Shown piece after piece: positions 1-11,804 of a stretch of 64,000 bases of DNA. The number at the start of each line of letters is the position of its first letter. Within the stretch, counting starts at the first letter, position 1. The stretch lies in contig JAOANR010000002.1 of assembly GCA_030278955.1 (NCBI GenBank), positions 10,219,982 through 10,283,981 on the forward strand, written 5' to 3'. Source of the stretch: Hygrophila difformis. Taxonomy: Eukaryota; Streptophyta; Magnoliopsida; Lamiales; Acanthaceae. A model generated the notes under the pieces. It did no database searches and had not been told where the DNA came from. It worked only from the letters and a program-made list of their open reading frames with translations. Made by a program: the position numbers and the translations under genes.

Positions 1-81
1 AATCATAACTCTTCTCATTTAATAAATTTAACCTGGGATATTTTAGAAAATACTCGTGTGCGGAAATTGTCAAAAGTTTCA
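1..81 (+). repeat. E1 5' LTR, last 81 bp
   Basis: These 81 bases are identical to 15078-15158, which is the right end of the 3' LTR of the same element. They stop exactly where the primer-binding site begins. The rest of the 5' LTR lies left of the window. Identity over this short stretch fits a fairly recent insertion, but 81 bp is too short for dating. Confidence 0.9.
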
Positions 82-99
82 TGGCGCCGTTGCCGGGGA
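82..99 (+). other. Primer-binding site, tRNA-Asp type (E1)
   Basis: TGGCGCCGTTGCCGGGGA directly follows the LTR end. It is complementary to the 3' end of plant tRNA-Asp with its CCA tail, the usual reverse-transcription primer of Athila-type elements. The leader then runs to the gag ATG at 240. Confidence 0.93.
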
Positions 100-239
100 G
101 GATGCAGCGCCGTTTTATTAGAGAATTACATTCCTCATTGCTCCTAGATTAGCTTATACATATAAATATAAATATTCACTCCAAAACCATTCTAACCTGG
201 GGAATATGCAGGTACCATCATTATTAAAGCCGTTGTTCT

Positions 240-967
240 ATGCAAAGGAGGAAGCAGACGCCAGCCGAAATCCCGTACAACGCAGAAATAGAAAAGACAG
301 CTCGACGTCTTAGGGCGGAGACTAAACGGAGACGGGAACGGGAAAGACATGCACTACTTTCACCAAGCACCAGTAGCAACATCTCTGATATGGCTAACCC
401 TGACCTTCCCCCAGTCATTCCACCCAATCCACCACTTCACAACATCGAGGAAGACCCCGAGGATGCTGATAACGATGATTTGGATGATCCCCCTCCTCAG
501 ATCATACAAGGAGGTGGGAACCCACTAAACATTGAACAGCAACACTTCGAGGCACCTCCTCCCAACCCAAACCCGCAAAACCCACCAAACAACCAAAACC
601 ACCAAAACTTCCAAAACTAGCAAAATCAGCAGTATCAGAACCCCCATCAGAATCCCCCAAACCCTAATGACTTCAATGATCCAAGGAACTACTATATGCA
701 TCAGAACTATTACCCACAGCAGTATCAACAAGCAGTTCGCAGGGGCAAGTCATGAAGATCCCTATATTTGAACAATCAACAAGCAGCAGCCACTGATTAC
801 ATGCAGCCAATCTTGGAGCCATATTTGAACATTCCTGGACAAGCTCCATTCTTGGCCAGGAACTTCAAATTAAAGCCGGCCCTCATCAATCTCGTTCAGA
901 GTAACCAGTTCGCAGGGGCAAGTCATGAAGATCCCCATGATCATCTGCAGACTTTCCTGGAACTGTG
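240..967 (+). pseudogene. Athila-type gag, N-terminal part, broken (E1)
   Basis: An ATG at 240 opens a basic N-terminus with an ELEKTAR-like and Arg-rich stretch, matching the start of the E2 gag. The frame then becomes Asn/Gln/Pro-rich. It is interrupted by TAG at 618-620 and TGA near 750, and continues in the same frame through the conserved [13 protein letters not shown] segment of the gag core to a TGA at about 968. Comparison with the next frame shows that one base is missing near 967, so the gag core continues in the frame of the following feature. As it stands this gag cannot be made as one protein. A 30-bp patch is repeated at 733-762 and 907-936, and may be the source of the second stop. 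Confidence 0.8.
733..762 (+). repeat. Direct repeat patch in gag (copy at 907-936)
   Basis: The string beginning AGTTCGCAGGGGCAAG and ending in GAAGATCCC occurs at both places. In the first copy it sits between glutamine-rich codons and creates a stop. In the second it encodes the conserved gag motif. This looks like a local templated copy, for instance from strand switching. Confidence 0.7.
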
Positions 968-3900
968 ATACGATCAAGAACCAGAATGTATCTGCTAACA
1001 CCATTCGATTGAGGCTGTTTCCTTTCTCTCTGACTAGCGGGGCAAGAACATGGTATAAATCACTGCCCGTGAATCAGAAGTCTACATGGGAGGACGTGAT
1101 CAGGAATTTCTTGACAAAGTACTTCCCGGAGTCCAAGGTGGATGAATGCCGCTCCAAGATTGCCGAATTCAAGATGAAGTCAGACGAGTCCCTGTACGAT
1201 GCAAAGGAATGGTTCTTCAACTTGCTCAGGAAATGCCCCCAGCATGGTTTCCATGATTGGGAAAAACTGAGAAAGTTCTATAGCGGTTTGACCCCAGCAT
1301 GGAAGAACATGCTTGATGCTGCCGGTGGTCAACACTTGTTATACATTCCCATGGATCAAGCTTGGGCCAAGATTGAGGCAATGAGTGTAAACAGAACTGT
1401 TCTTACTGATGATGTTAGTTCCCATCCCCCTCGTGGTTTGTGTGCTGTAGGTACAACAGAGAGATCAGATATTGAAAAGCTGCAAGAGCAGGTGGCAGCA
1501 TTGTCTGTTAATCAGGGAGCTGGGAGCTCCAGTCAAGGGCAGCAAACAGATGTAATCTGTGGACTATGTCAAGGTGCTCACGTAACTGACACATGCGAAC
1601 AGATTACGGCTGAAAGCTGCAACTTTGCAGGGGCTTTCCCAAACAGGCACCCAAACTTGTCATACTCAAACAACAATGCCCTCAATTCCCACCTCTTGAA
1701 CAAGCCACAACAGCAGCAATTCAATCCTCAGCAGAACCAAGGATTCAATCAGAACAGGGGACAGAATTTTCAGAACCCAGGCTTCCAACCCCAGATCCAA
1801 CAGAGACCTCCTCAAAATTTCCAACAGCCTACCCAGAACTTCCAAAATTTTCAGCCCCAAAACTTCCAGCCTCAATTCATCCCGAACCAAGGCCAATGGA
1901 ACCAAAACCAGAATCAGAATCAACATCAAAAGCCCCCTTCAAGGCTGGAGAATTTGATGACTGATTTTATCACTAGCCAGAAGGAGATAAACACCCAGCT
2001 GCAGGCTTCCATCAGAAATGTGGAGACCCAAGTTACTCAGATGGCTAATGAAATGCAGAAAAGGGATAAAGGAACGTTGTCAAGCACCGCGGAAAAGAAC
2101 CCGCAATGCAAAGCAATAACTTTGAAATCTGGGAAGACACTGGCTGGACCAAAAGGAGTGGATGCTGGAAACACTCATGAGGAAGATGATGATCCTGTTG
2201 ACAATGCTGATGAGGAAGCAATGAATGAACAAAAGGAAGCCGAACAGCAGACTGACGCTGCAAAAAGAACGACAGAAACAGAAAACGGTAATGGTGAAGG
2301 TACAACCTCTAACCAACTGCCACCAAAACATGATAACAAAAACAAGTTCATGCCTAGGGTTCCTTACCCGGCTAGACTTAAAAATAAGCAACAAGATCTG
2401 AAGTTTGAAAAATTTCTGAAAAGACTGCGGGAAGTTGAGATTACCATTCCTTTGATTGAAATGATCTCTGAAATGCCAGTCTATGCTAAGTTCTTGAAAG
2501 AAATGATTTCAGGAAAGAGACAGATTGAGCAGGACGAATTGGTGGTGCTCAACAGCACTTGCAGTGCTATGATTCTGAAGAAGCTGCCAGAGAAGAAAGA
2601 GGATCCCGGATGCTATACATTGCCAATTCGGATTGGCCAGAACAACGCCGGAAAAGGACTGTGTGACCTCGGCTCTAGCATTAACGTTATGCCACTAACC
2701 ATGGTTAAACGTCTTAAGCTTGGAGTAGTTGAACCAGTCAAGATGAGGCTCCAGCTCGCAGACAGATCAATTACAAAGCCAATCGGGATCTTGAAAGATG
2801 TGATAATCAAAGCAGGCAGTACTCCGTTTCCAGTGGATTTCATCATTCTGGACATCGAGGAGGATTCCGACATGCCTCTCATCTTAGGCAGGCCGTTCTT
2901 GGCCACAGGCGGAGCACTGATTGATGCTAAGTCCGGAAGGGTGACACCCCGTGTTGATGGGGACGAAGTCATCTTCGACATGGAGCAACTGCAGAAATTC
3001 CCGAACGACAGTTCTTGTTTTTCTTTTGATGATGTAATAGTTAGGAAAGAGCTAGACTCTGGAAACAATGATGAAATGATGATGTATGAACCTTCAAAGC
3101 AGGTACTGAAGCCTGCTGGTGCTGAGCCAAAGGAACAGTGCAGCGCCGTCCAATTTGAGGATCCCGAGTCCGGGGACCTTGAAGCATATGACGGTGCTGA
3201 TTTCACTGCACAGGGGAATGATGGCACCAAAGAGGAAGAAGAGGATCCTGTACTGATGCAGGGTCCCGAAGGTAAATCTGATCTCCCACTACCCAATTCT
3301 CGCAAATTAATCCCTTCCGTTGAATGCCCACCAGAGCTTGAACTTAAAACATTACCCGATCATCTCAAGTACGCGTTTCTCGCAGAACATAAAAAATTAC
3401 CTGTGATTGTTTCGGCTAAGCTCTCCCAAGAGCAAGAAAATGCTCTGGTGGTCGTTCTTAAGAAACATGTACATGCAATAGGTTGGACCATTTCTGATAT
3501 AAAAGGAATAAGCCCTTCTATCTGCATGCACATGATTTTAATGGAAGAAGAGTATAAACCCTCCCGTCAGCCTCAGAGGCGTTTGAACCCCCTCATGCAA
3601 GAAGTGGTAAGAAAGGAGGTTATCAAGCTCTTAGATGCTGGTATAATCTATCCTATTTCTGACAGCAAATGGGTTAGCCCAGTGCAGGTCGTACCAAAAC
3701 GAGGAGGGATGTGCATAACCAAGAATGAGCAAGGAGAAGAGGTTGCAACCAGGCCAGTGACCGGATGGAGAGTTTGCATCGACTACCGGAAGCTGAATGA
3801 GGCCACCCGTAAGGACCATTTTCCTTTGCCTTTTATTGATCAAATGCTTGAGAGGTTGGCAGGGAGAGAATTTTATTGCTTTTTGGATGGTTATTCTGGG

Positions 3901-5877
3901 TATAATCAGATTGTTATTTCAAGCGAAGACCATGAGAAAACAACTTTTACTTGCCCTTATGGCACTTTTGCTTATAGGCGCATGCCTTTTGGTCTTTGCA
4001 ATGCACCTGCTACTTTTCAAAGATGCATGATGTCTATATTCTCTGAATTTATCGAAAAATGCATTGAGGTCTTCATGGATGACTTCTCTGTATATGGAGA
4101 TACGTTTGATGAATGTTTGACTAATCTTGCTAAGATTTTAAAGAGGTGTGAGGACACTAACTTGGTTTTAAATTGGGAAAAGTGCCATTTCATGGTCACC
4201 GAGGGCATAGTGTTAGGTCATCGCATTTCTCGTGCAGGCATCGAGGTTGATCCAGCCAAAGTTTCCATCATTTCCAATCTCCCTCTTCCTAAGTCGATCA
4301 AATCAGTTAGGAGCTTCTTAGGGCATGCCGGTTTTTACCGGCGATTCATTAAGGATTTCTCTAAAATTGCCAAGCCGCTCACTAACTTGCTTTGTAAAGA
4401 AAATCCCTTCTTAATAAATGAAGCGTGTGTCCAAGCCTTTGACACGCTCAAGAAGATGTTGGTTTCTGCACCGATAGTGCAACCACCCGATTGGTCACTG
4501 CCTTTCGAGGTAATGTGCGATGCTAGTGGTCTCGCCGTGGGCGCAGTTCTTGGACAACATAAGGATGGGAGACATTGCGTAATTCATTACGCAAGTCATG
4601 CCCTGAATGAAGCCCAAATTAACTACACCACAACGGAGAAAGAGATGTATGCTGTAGTCTTCGCGTTTGACAAGTTCAGACAGTATCTGATAGGTACGAA
4701 GACCATAGTATACACCGATCATACAGCATTGAGATACTTGTTTAGCAAGCAAGATGCAAAACCTCGATTAATCAGGTGGGTACTTCTGTTGCAAGAATTC
4801 GACATCATAATAAAAGATAGGCGAGGTCGAGATAATGGTGCTGCTGACCACTTATCTCGATTAGATAATGATAAAAAGGAAAAATCCGTTAATGAAGAGT
4901 TTCCGGACGAACAGTTGTTCGCATTGCATCTGCATAATCAAGCTTGTCCATGGTTTTCCGACATCGCTAACTTCTTGGCATGCGAAATAACCCCACAGTT
5001 TTTGAACTATCATCAGAGGAATAAGTTCAAACGAGATGTATTAAGTTACTTCTGGGAAGAACCTTATCTCTTCAAACACTGCGCCGATTCAATAATCAGG
5101 CGATGTGTGACCGAGCATGAAGCCTATCAAATTGTCAGAAAATGCCATGAATCAGAATATGGAGGTCACTACGGTCCCGCTCGAACGGCCCACAAGGTCC
5201 TCGAGTGTGGATTTTATTGGCCTCACATCTATGAGGATTGCAGGACATTTGTGAAAGGTTGCGACAAATGCCAAAGATTAGGAAACCTCTCCAAGAGGGA
5301 TGAGATGCCTCAAAAGGGAATTCTCACACTTGAGATTTTCGATGTATGGGGCATTGACTTCATGGGACCGTTCCCACCATCAGGTGGAAACTACTATATC
5401 TTGGTGGCTGTCGATTACGTGTCCAAATGGGTTGAGGCTGTCGCATTACCGACCAATGATAGTAGCCAAGTCATCAAGTTCCTCAAGAACAACATTTTCA
5501 GTCGATTTGGCGTACCTAGGGTGGTGATATCTGATGGAGGAACACACTTTATTAATAAAGCTTTTGAAACTTTAATGAGTAAAAATGGGATCCTCCATAA
5601 GATAGGCACGCCTTACCATCCTCAGACTAGTGGTCAAGTCGAAGTATCCAACCGCGAAATCAAACATATACTCGAAGCCACTGCCAGGATAACCCGTAAG
5701 GATTGGGCACGTAAGCTCAATGATGCTCTATGGGCATATCGCACAGCATTTAAGACTCCCATTGGGATGTCCCCTTACAGACTTGTCTTCGGAAAAGCCT
5801 GCCATTTGCCTGTAGAGTTAGAGCACAAGGCTTACTGGGCCGTCAAAATGCTTAACTTCGATCCAAAAGTTGCTTAG
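925..5877 (+). CDS. Athila-type gag-pol polyprotein: gag, protease, RT, RNase H, integrase (E1)
   Basis: A 1650-residue open frame encodes most of the retrotransposon polyprotein. In order: gag core (about 10-150); a CX2CX3HX4C knuckle (about 210-225); a Gln/Asn-rich linker; the Athila-like [10 protein letters not shown] motif; an aspartic protease with DLGSS near 580; reverse transcriptase with VCIDYRKLN (about 950), [16 protein letters not shown] and the catalytic FMDD (about 1050); RNase H starting at DASG (about 1197); and integrase with an HH-CC zinc finger (about 1410-1450) and DDE core residues in GIDFMGP, ISDGG and [10 protein letters not shown] (about 1476-1575). The true translation start is upstream at 240; the frame here is reached only after a one-base loss near 967. 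The frame ends at TAG 5875-5877, before the integrase C-terminal domain. Protease through integrase core is otherwise open, so E1 pol is young or was recently constrained. Confidence 0.95.
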   Translation: MKIPMIICRLSWNCDTIKNQNVSANTIRLRLFPFSLTSGARTWYKSLPVNQKSTWEDVIRNFLTKYFPESKVDECRSKIAEFKMKSDESLYDAKEWFFNLLRKCPQHGFHDWEKLRKFYSGLTPAWKNMLDAAGGQHLLYIPMDQAWAKIEAMSVNRTVLTDDVSSHPPRGLCAVGTTERSDIEKLQEQVAALSVNQGAGSSSQGQQTDVICGLCQGAHVTDTCEQITAESCNFAGAFPNRHPNLSYSNNNALNSHLLNKPQQQQFNPQQNQGFNQNRGQNFQNPGFQPQIQQRPPQNFQQPTQNFQNFQPQNFQPQFIPNQGQWNQNQNQNQHQKPPSRLENLMTDFITSQKEINTQLQASIRNVETQVTQMANEMQKRDKGTLSSTAEKNPQCKAITLKSGKTLAGPKGVDAGNTHEEDDDPVDNADEEAMNEQKEAEQQTDAAKRTTETENGNGEGTTSNQLPPKHDNKNKFMPRVPYPARLKNKQQDLKFEKFLKRLREVEITIPLIEMISEMPVYAKFLKEMISGKRQIEQDELVVLNSTCSAMILKKLPEKKEDPGCYTLPIRIGQNNAGKGLCDLGSSINVMPLTMVKRLKLGVVEPVKMRLQLADRSITKPIGILKDVIIKAGSTPFPVDFIILDIEEDSDMPLILGRPFLATGGALIDAKSGRVTPRVDGDEVIFDMEQLQKFPNDSSCFSFDDVIVRKELDSGNNDEMMMYEPSKQVLKPAGAEPKEQCSAVQFEDPESGDLEAYDGADFTAQGNDGTKEEEEDPVLMQGPEGKSDLPLPNSRKLIPSVECPPELELKTLPDHLKYAFLAEHKKLPVIVSAKLSQEQENALVVVLKKHVHAIGWTISDIKGISPSICMHMILMEEEYKPSRQPQRRLNPLMQEVVRKEVIKLLDAGIIYPISDSKWVSPVQVVPKRGGMCITKNEQGEEVATRPVTGWRVCIDYRKLNEATRKDHFPLPFIDQMLERLAGREFYCFLDGYSGYNQIVISSEDHEKTTFTCPYGTFAYRRMPFGLCNAPATFQRCMMSIFSEFIEKCIEVFMDDFSVYGDTFDECLTNLAKILKRCEDTNLVLNWEKCHFMVTEGIVLGHRISRAGIEVDPAKVSIISNLPLPKSIKSVRSFLGHAGFYRRFIKDFSKIAKPLTNLLCKENPFLINEACVQAFDTLKKMLVSAPIVQPPDWSLPFEVMCDASGLAVGAVLGQHKDGRHCVIHYASHALNEAQINYTTTEKEMYAVVFAFDKFRQYLIGTKTIVYTDHTALRYLFSKQDAKPRLIRWVLLLQEFDIIIKDRRGRDNGAADHLSRLDNDKKEKSVNEEFPDEQLFALHLHNQACPWFSDIANFLACEITPQFLNYHQRNKFKRDVLSYFWEEPYLFKHCADSIIRRCVTEHEAYQIVRKCHESEYGGHYGPARTAHKVLECGFYWPHIYEDCRTFVKGCDKCQRLGNLSKRDEMPQKGILTLEIFDVWGIDFMGPFPPSGGNYYILVAVDYVSKWVEAVALPTNDSSQVIKFLKNNIFSRFGVPRVVISDGGTHFINKAFETLMSKNGILHKIGTPYHPQTSGQVEVSNREIKHILEATARITRKDWARKLNDALWAYRTAFKTPIGMSPYRLVFGKACHLPVELEHKAYWAVKMLNFDPKVA

Positions 5878-6237
5878 AGCAAACGCAAGTTAGACCTCAA
5901 TGAAATTGAGGAAATTCGAGCATTAGCTTATGAAAGCTCTCGAATTTATAAGGAGCGGACCCAGAAGTTGCACGATCGCGGGATTAAGCCTAAGCATTTC
6001 TATATTGGTCAAAATGTATTATTGTTCAATTCTAGGTTGAAGCTGTTCCCTGGAAAGCTTAAATCCAGATGGGAAGGACCACATGAAGTGCTGGAAGTGT
6101 TTCAAAATGGAGCCGTCAGGATCCGAACTGACAAGGGCAACATAGTGGTGAATGGACAACGATTGAAGGAGTACATCGGACAGTTCGATCCGGAGAAAGA
6201 AAGCCAAGCAGTGGTAGACCCGGCTTACACCCAATAA
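5878..6237 (+). CDS. Integrase C-terminal domain, after an in-frame TAG (E1)
   Basis: The same reading frame continues after the TAG at 5875-5877 with [20 protein letters not shown] and a beta-barrel-like segment ([39 protein letters not shown]), which is the usual C-terminus of Athila integrases. It ends at TAA 6235-6237. It has no start codon of its own, so it is either dead sequence or needs readthrough. E2 has a TAG at almost the same point. Confidence 0.85.
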   Translation, partial: SKRKLDLNEIEEIRALAYESSRIYKERTQKLHDRGIKPKHFYIGQNVLLFNSRLKLFPGKLKSRWEGPHEVLEVFQNGAVRIRTDKGNIVVNGQRLKEYIGQFDPEKESQAVVDPAYTQ

Positions 6238-6325
6238 GAAACAGCATTAAAAACACAAAAATTTCATTTTATATATATATATAGTACTTATTTCATGATG
6301 AGAAAGTACCCAAAAATCAATTAAA

Positions 6326-6351
6326 CATTTAGAGTACTAACACTCTAAATG
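6326..6351 (+). promoter_or_regulatory. Hairpin CATTTAGAG/CTCTAAATG after pol, followed by GTGAGGATGTTGAT
   Basis: A perfect 9-bp stem lies 90 bp after the integrase stop. It is followed by GTGAGGATGTTGATC, nearly the same string that borders the 3' LTR (10517-10530). A good 3' splice site (CTGTCTTGCAG, ending at 6406) follows. Related hairpins precede the F-box exon (8118-8148) and the E2 downstream ORF (17754-17780). The function is unknown; a polypurine tract relic, RNA-processing signal or splicing signal are options. Confidence 0.6.
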
Positions 6352-6713
6352 TGAGGATGTTGATCTTTGGAGAAAATCTCATGCGTTTTATTTATCTGTC
6401 TTGCAGAAAGTTCGGAACCATCAAAAAGAAGGAGCAGATAAGAGTAACATGGAAAAACCAGGTTCTTGGTTGGATTAGTTCCATAAGTCTGAGAAAACGC
6501 TTTCGGAATTTGAAGAAATTCAATACCCGGAATAAAATTCACAGATAAATGGAACTGACCCAACCTAATTTTATGCAAGTGGATTATTTAATTTTTAGCC
6601 CAGCATTTTGAATTTATTTGGACTGAATTTATTCAGCCCAAATCAAATAAAATGGACTCAGGCCCAACATCACACTCGGGCCCAGTTCAAGAAAATTTGA
6701 AAATTTAAAATTC

Positions 6714-6925
6714 TGTCGCGGAAGGTCCTTTGTCGCGATGCCATGCATCCCGACCAGGACCTGTTCCGCGACAAACCCTCTTCTGTCCTTAACTTTCTCT
6801 GTTGATTATCGCGATGACTTTGTCGCGGAGCATGGCTCCGCGACACAACCCTCGTTGACTTTGTCTCCATACTAAACTTTGTCGCTATGCCTTTGTCACG
6901 GAACCTTGTTCCGCGACAAAGTTTA
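6714..6925 (+). repeat. GC-rich stem-loop cluster between pol and F-box gene
   Basis: Several inverted repeats built on TTTGTCGCGGA / TCCGCGACAAA follow one another. The cleanest is 6821-6845: TGTCGCGGAGC, loop ATG, GCTCCGCGACA. Others are imperfect (6715-6775, 6894-6925). The same units occur in the E1 LTR on both sides of its TATA box. The 6238-7099 stretch has no convincing ORF. Confidence 0.8.
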
Positions 6926-7099
6926 GGGTTCCGCGACAAAAGTTCTACCCCCCCACCCCCTCCAGTTTTTCTTCACTTTCTTGCCAGTCCAGTCGACGTT
7001 GCAACTTCTTTCTTCTTCTTCCTTTCCCCCATTTTCCTCTCGTCCGAACGAACACCACGTGTTCTTCGCAACCCTCATCCATTTTTCTAAGGGGAAACC

Positions 7100-7167
7100 A
7101 TGGACCGTTTGCTCAGAATCTTCCCAAACCTTGGACCCATGCCTAGACCCGAGCCTTGGAGGGCAGG
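7100..7167 (+). CDS. Possible first coding exon of the E1 F-box gene
   Basis: An ATG at 7100 opens 22 codons plus two bases and reaches a plausible donor, CAGG^GTAAAC, at 7167/7168. Joining it to the acceptor at 8221/8222 keeps the F-box frame open, because both ends are in the same phase. The four-residue-plus exon is short and Pro-rich. The intron would be 1054 bp, T-rich and without ORFs. F-box genes C and D in E2 have a 17-bp first exon ending in the same phase. This is inference; there is no transcript support. Confidence 0.4.
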
Positions 7168-8117
7168 GTAAACCCATTTCCCCCTTTGTTCATGGCACCC
7201 GCTCGGACTCCTTTGTTCTTGTTTGTGTTTTTGATGTGTTTTTAGCATAATATGGCTTATTTGTGCATGAGTTCTTCTGTTTTTGGGGTTTCTAAAGACT
7301 CTTGGTTATGAGCAGTGTGTTGAAATTTTTGAGAACCCCCAAGAACATGTGTTTTGAAATCTGTTAATGGTTTACAAATTTTGGAAGATAAAACTGGAAA
7401 GAACAAACTGATGAACATTTGGGTATTGTTTTGAATATCTTGATGTTATTGGTTTGTTTGGTCTTGATGTGACTTCTTGCAGTGTTGTTTTAGGGCAATA
7501 AAGATGGAAGATCTTTTTGGGCATATTTGTTCTCATGTTAGAAATCTCATGGGAATGAATGTTTGTTTGTTTATGGAAACATAGTACAAACACCCAATGA
7601 GAAGCTTCCACTTTTTAATAAAAGCAACCCTTTGGAAAAAAGACAAAAAGAGTTATTTTGTTTAATGTTTGACTTGAAGTCTTTTGTTCCCAATGGAACC
7701 CTAGTGTGAGTAAAATAGCAGTATTTTCGTCACCTAACTACTATCCTTTTCAAAAATAAAAAATGGGACCACTCACATCCCACTTTTATTAAATAAAATG
7801 AGTCAACCATTTTAAAATTAAAAACAGTGTTTGCAAACTTTGGAATGCTTTAACTGTCCAAACAGTCCAATCCAGAAATAGCAGATCCACTTTGCCACGT
7901 CTCCATTGCACATTCCATATTCGAGCATTTCATCTCCATCATTCCATCCCATCCCATTTTCAACAAGTGCCTCGGACTTGTTTAATAAAATTTAAATTCA
8001 AACTTTTGGGCCCAATGGCCCATTAAAATATATAGGGGCCCAATGACCCCTATCTTTTCCTAAAAATCTATTTTATCCATGCTTTAAATTAAAAATTCAA
8101 GTTGGAAATTTAATAAC

Positions 8118-8148
8118 CTCACATCTAGAGCAAAGCTCTAAATGTGAG
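8118..8148 (+). promoter_or_regulatory. Hairpin CTCACATCTAGAG/CTCTAAATGTGAG before the F-box exon
   Basis: A 13-bp stem with one mismatch and a 5-nt loop is followed by GATGTTGG, again like the boundary before the 3' LTR. It lies 74 bp before the F-box splice acceptor (ATTCTTCGCAG, ending at 8221). Confidence 0.6.
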
Positions 8149-8221
8149 GATGTTGGTTTCTGAACTTGAATAATTTCTGGAAATTATGTAAAAATTAGAT
8201 TCATCACTCCATTCTTCGCAG

Positions 8222-8918
8222 GGGCAATCTTCCAAATCCAGAACCAGTGCCCGGAGAAACCCAACTGCTGGACCTTCCACTAGAGTTGTTAGGAGAAATC
8301 CTCTCCCGAATCGGGGAGGATCAAATGAAAGAAGTGTTCAGAGCTAGGAGAACTTGTACAAAGCTGAGGGATGCAGGAAACCTCGCCATCGTCTACAGGC
8401 GATGCGAGTTGGATGCTGCTAGGGTGAGGCACTGGCAGGAGGAGATACGATGGCAGAAGCAAAGATTTCTGCACACATGCACTGAGGCTGGAAACTTCAA
8501 TCTCCAAATTGTTCCAGCACTCATGGCATTTGTAGAAGGGGACGAAGAGCGAGCATGCGAGCTGCTACGGCCAGGCATCGAAGACAATCATAAAGCGTCA
8601 ATCCTCACCCGCGGACTGATGCTCATGAGCAAGATGGATGAAAGTCAGGTCAATCAGGGGATCGCAATGATCGAGAAGATGGTGACCAGCCGAGAGGTTT
8701 TCAACTACACATCCACCAACACCCTCGCGTGGATGGCAGACAATGATGCCCCTTACCTGTTTGCAGGGCAACCACCCAGAGTTTTCTGCAGAAGAATGCA
8801 TGCACCCCTGAGAAACCACGACTGGTGCCTGCGCTGTGAGCTGACCAGCTACGTCCACTGGCTCCGATACATGTTCTCAGGAAAGGAAGAAGGAAAGACG
8901 GATCCTAGTATGCCCTAG
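8222..8918 (+). CDS. F-box protein carried inside retrotransposon E1
   Basis: The frame opens at the splice acceptor at 8221 and ends with TAG at 8916-8918. An F-box (LLDLPLELLGEILSRIGEDQ) near the N-terminus is followed by a C-terminal region with GNFNLQIVPALMAF, a CELLRPGIEDNH block and a Cys/His-rich end (FCRRMHAPLRNHDWCLRCEL). This is the layout of the small plant F-box family exemplified by Arabidopsis At2g35280/At1g67623 proteins. The F-box binds SKP1 in SCF ubiquitin ligases; the C-terminal part would choose the substrate, which is unknown. The nearest relatives in the window are the F-box genes of E2. There is no in-frame ATG between the acceptor and the F-box, so an upstream exon is needed (7100-7167, or a spliced element leader). 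No stop or frameshift is present, in contrast to E1 gag. Confidence 0.85.
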
Positions 8919-10524
8919 TATTGGCATTATATAAGGGATTTCCTCTTTTTTGCATGCAGGTTTGCACTAACTGCATAGGAATCCCTTAAAATTATTGTAA
9001 TTTATTGCTTTCCCTAAAATGGAACTCAGCTTTTGAGACCACTGAACAGATCTTTACTTGCTTTCTTTTCGAAAAAGATGTCTGTACAGTCCAAGATGAA
9101 TAAGTGACTGTCAGGCCAAAAATATGCTGTTGACATACTCAGTATGTCAGCAGTGCCTCTTTACTGCTTTAAATTAAATAACCAGCAAAATATGCATAAA
9201 CCTGCTCTAAATTCACGTGTTGAATTTAGGCTTATGATTAAATTTTTCAAACTTTTAAATTGGGATAATATAATTGAGAACATGCATGACATAAATTCCT
9301 GAGGTTTTGAGCTATAAAAATTTAATGATGCGATCAGCTTATTGGGTAATAAATCTGCTTGTTAGAGATTTGGATTGAATAAATTGTTAGAATTAAGCTT
9401 TGATTAAATTTGAGAATAGTGTATGACATGAATCAACCCAACCTTGTGAGATTTGAGCCATGAGTCATTTTTACTCATTCTTTTCTTTGATGTGTGAATC
9501 ATTTTGATTAAAGGAAACTAGAACTTGCAATTGGGACCGATTCAAGACCATGCCATACTCCCGAAATCGAGCATATGATCGAGGCACCTAGAAAACCAAA
9601 ATTTTTGGCCTTCGTTTGAAATCCAAACCCAAAAATATTCCCCCTTTAGGATTAACCAAGTTGAGCCTATAAGCCTAATTTTTCTTTGAAGCCCTCTATA
9701 TTATTCCTAGCTTTCTAAAAGACCAAGAAATTCAAACTCAAGTGTGCAAGGATAAATTCTATCAAAGGCATTAAATTTATGATCATCAATCCATATTAAT
9801 CGGTACGTTACAAACCGATTCAAAAAAAAAAGTTGAATTTCATTCAACACAAATAAATTGCAAATGACAAAGCAAATTAGACACAGTCTAATGTCATGCA
9901 ATAGAAAAGAAAAGCAAAGAAAGAAAGAAGAAATACATTAATGATCATAAATTTTCAAATAAATATGCCAAGTTATGATGGAATTAAATTCTTGCCACTT
10001 CTTAGCCCAATAATTCCCTTTCCTACCTATGTCACAACCGTATGCCCCGTTATAACCTTAAATAAGACCTCATGATCTCGATTTGAGGAAATGAGCCGGT
10101 GGCGAGTTGGTCTGATTGCAAGCTTATGGGATAATTTAATTAAATTTGATTTTGAGCGTTCAATGATTAGACCCCAATTGAGAGTGAGTGAATTTTCCGA
10201 TTCTCTTATAAGTGAGGCTCTGTTTCATTAAAAATGTTCATGTCATCCTCAAATTCTAATCCTTAATCTTTGCATCTTTCAAACATGATATTCATGAAGG
10301 ATTGATAATAATGTTTGATTTGTAGGCCCAATGTAGTGAGCAAGTATCATTTCATTAAACACTGCAATCAAGGGAACTTAATAGTTGCAGTTTTTGGTTG
10401 TCTTATCCCAATCCAAAAAGAATGTGATTTATGAAGCCACGAAAATGAATTGAATATGAAGAGTCCGTGTTCTTAGGAACATTGACTCTGACTTCTCGGG
10501 GACGATCAGTATTAAATGTGAGGA
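8919..10524 (+). other. Non-coding region between F-box gene and 3' LTR
   Basis: AT-rich sequence with no credible ORF. It has small inverted repeats, e.g. CTGTTGACATAC/GTATGTCAGCAG at 9126-9153 and CTAAATTCACGTGTTGAATTTAG at about 9204-9228. It ends with ATTAAATGTGAGGATG directly at the LTR start. This is where the polypurine tract should be; it is only weakly purine-rich. Confidence 0.6.
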
Positions 10525-10844
10525 TGTTGATAATGGCCAGAAATGACCATTATTTTCAATCCATTTCCGTATCTTAAACGGGCATTTGATCGCATTCCGG
10601 TCTTACATTAAGTAAGAAGGCAATTGAATTGGACTGATTTATGCATAATTGTAAAAATAATAAGCTGATGTGAAAAAGGCATAAATATGTAATTTTATTA
10701 AATATTTATGTTAGAAAAATCCAAAAACATGAGAAAAAGAAATGAAAAGAAAAAGGAATGAAAAAGATGGGAAAAAGAGAGAAAAGCCCACAAAAAGAAC
10801 ATTTTCGGCCCATCTGGCCCAATCCAGAAGGCCCAGGAGCACCC

Positions 10845-11090
10845 TTGTCGCGGAAGCACCTTTGTCGCGATGCATGGTTCCGCGACCAAGGAATGTTCCG
10901 CGACCAAGCAGACTCAGATGAAGAGGAGACCAGCCAGGATACCTTTGTCGCGATACCTTTGTCGCGATGCCCTGTTCCGCGACAAAGGTCTATTCCGCGA
11001 CAAAGACACCCAATTAGAGACACAAGACCCAGTCGAGAAGCTTTGCCACATGCAGTGTGTTCCGCGACCAAACTTGATGCTCCGAGACAA
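10845..11090 (+). repeat. Stem-loop cluster upstream of LTR TATA box
   Basis: Repeated CTTGTCGCGGAA, TTCCGCGACCAA and TTTGTCGCGATG units, partly as inverted pairs, occupy the 300 bp before the LTR promoter. They match those at 6714-6925 and 11805-12245. Confidence 0.75.
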
Positions 11091-11162
11091 AGCTATGATG
11101 TGTGTGATGTCTTGAGACACAATGGGCTCGAATCAAGGCCCATGGGCTTAGGGTTACACTTC

Positions 11163-11170
11163 TATAAATA
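11163..11170 (+). promoter_or_regulatory. LTR TATA box (E1)
   Basis: TATAAATA, about 640 bp into the LTR, in an otherwise mixed-composition region. The E2 LTR has TATAAATA at almost the same distance from its start (36017-36024 on the minus strand). It is the likely promoter of the element; transcription would start about 30 bp downstream. Confidence 0.65.
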
Positions 11171-11804
11171 TGAGGTGTTTCCCATGAGCTAGAGGTTGGA
11201 ATTTTTTTTATTAGAGCTCTCTTGAAGACAAGCTCGGGTTCCAGCTTTAGGTAGTGTAGTTTAGTTTTTATTTTTTGTATTATTTAATTCTTGTTCATAG
11301 TTTAGCATAGTTAAGTATTTGTTTCCTGTTTTCTGTTTTTCCAGTAGCCTTAAGTAGCCACTTTAATACATGTTTTGCTTTCTAAACTCTTGTTTTTAGG
11401 GTTTGTAATACCCAAATCATGGGTATTAACACACCCACTTAATAAAATGGGAAAACATTCATCATTTGTGTCCCAAATCATGAAATGGGTCTCACACCCC
11501 ATGGATTTATGCTTTCTTTTTCATTTTGGGGTCATTTGACCCCCATTATGTTATTTTTATGTTTACTTTTTGCATTTTATGGATGATGTTGTGTATTTAA
11601 GTGTGATCAAACCCTAGATTAGGATTCTTGCTCTATTTTAAAATTCTGCCCAGCTTTATTTATTTTCACTCAAGCATGTTCTTCCATATTTTGAATGTTT
11701 CTTGTTTGTTTTTAGCTTAGAATAGCTTTTTGATCTGAAATAGGGTGAGATCACGCTGGTTGCATGCCACTGTTCATTTCTGCTTTTTCTGACTTTTGTC
11801 CTGA

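Noticed and set aside
2613..3305. 230-codon open frame on the minus strand
   Set aside because: It is antisense to the E1 protease region and has low-complexity Ser-rich translation; a shadow of gag-pol.
10758..11192. Arg-rich open frame over the hairpin cluster in the E1 LTR
   Set aside because: It is produced by repeated CGCGA units without stops; both strands show similar frames, as expected for inverted repeats.
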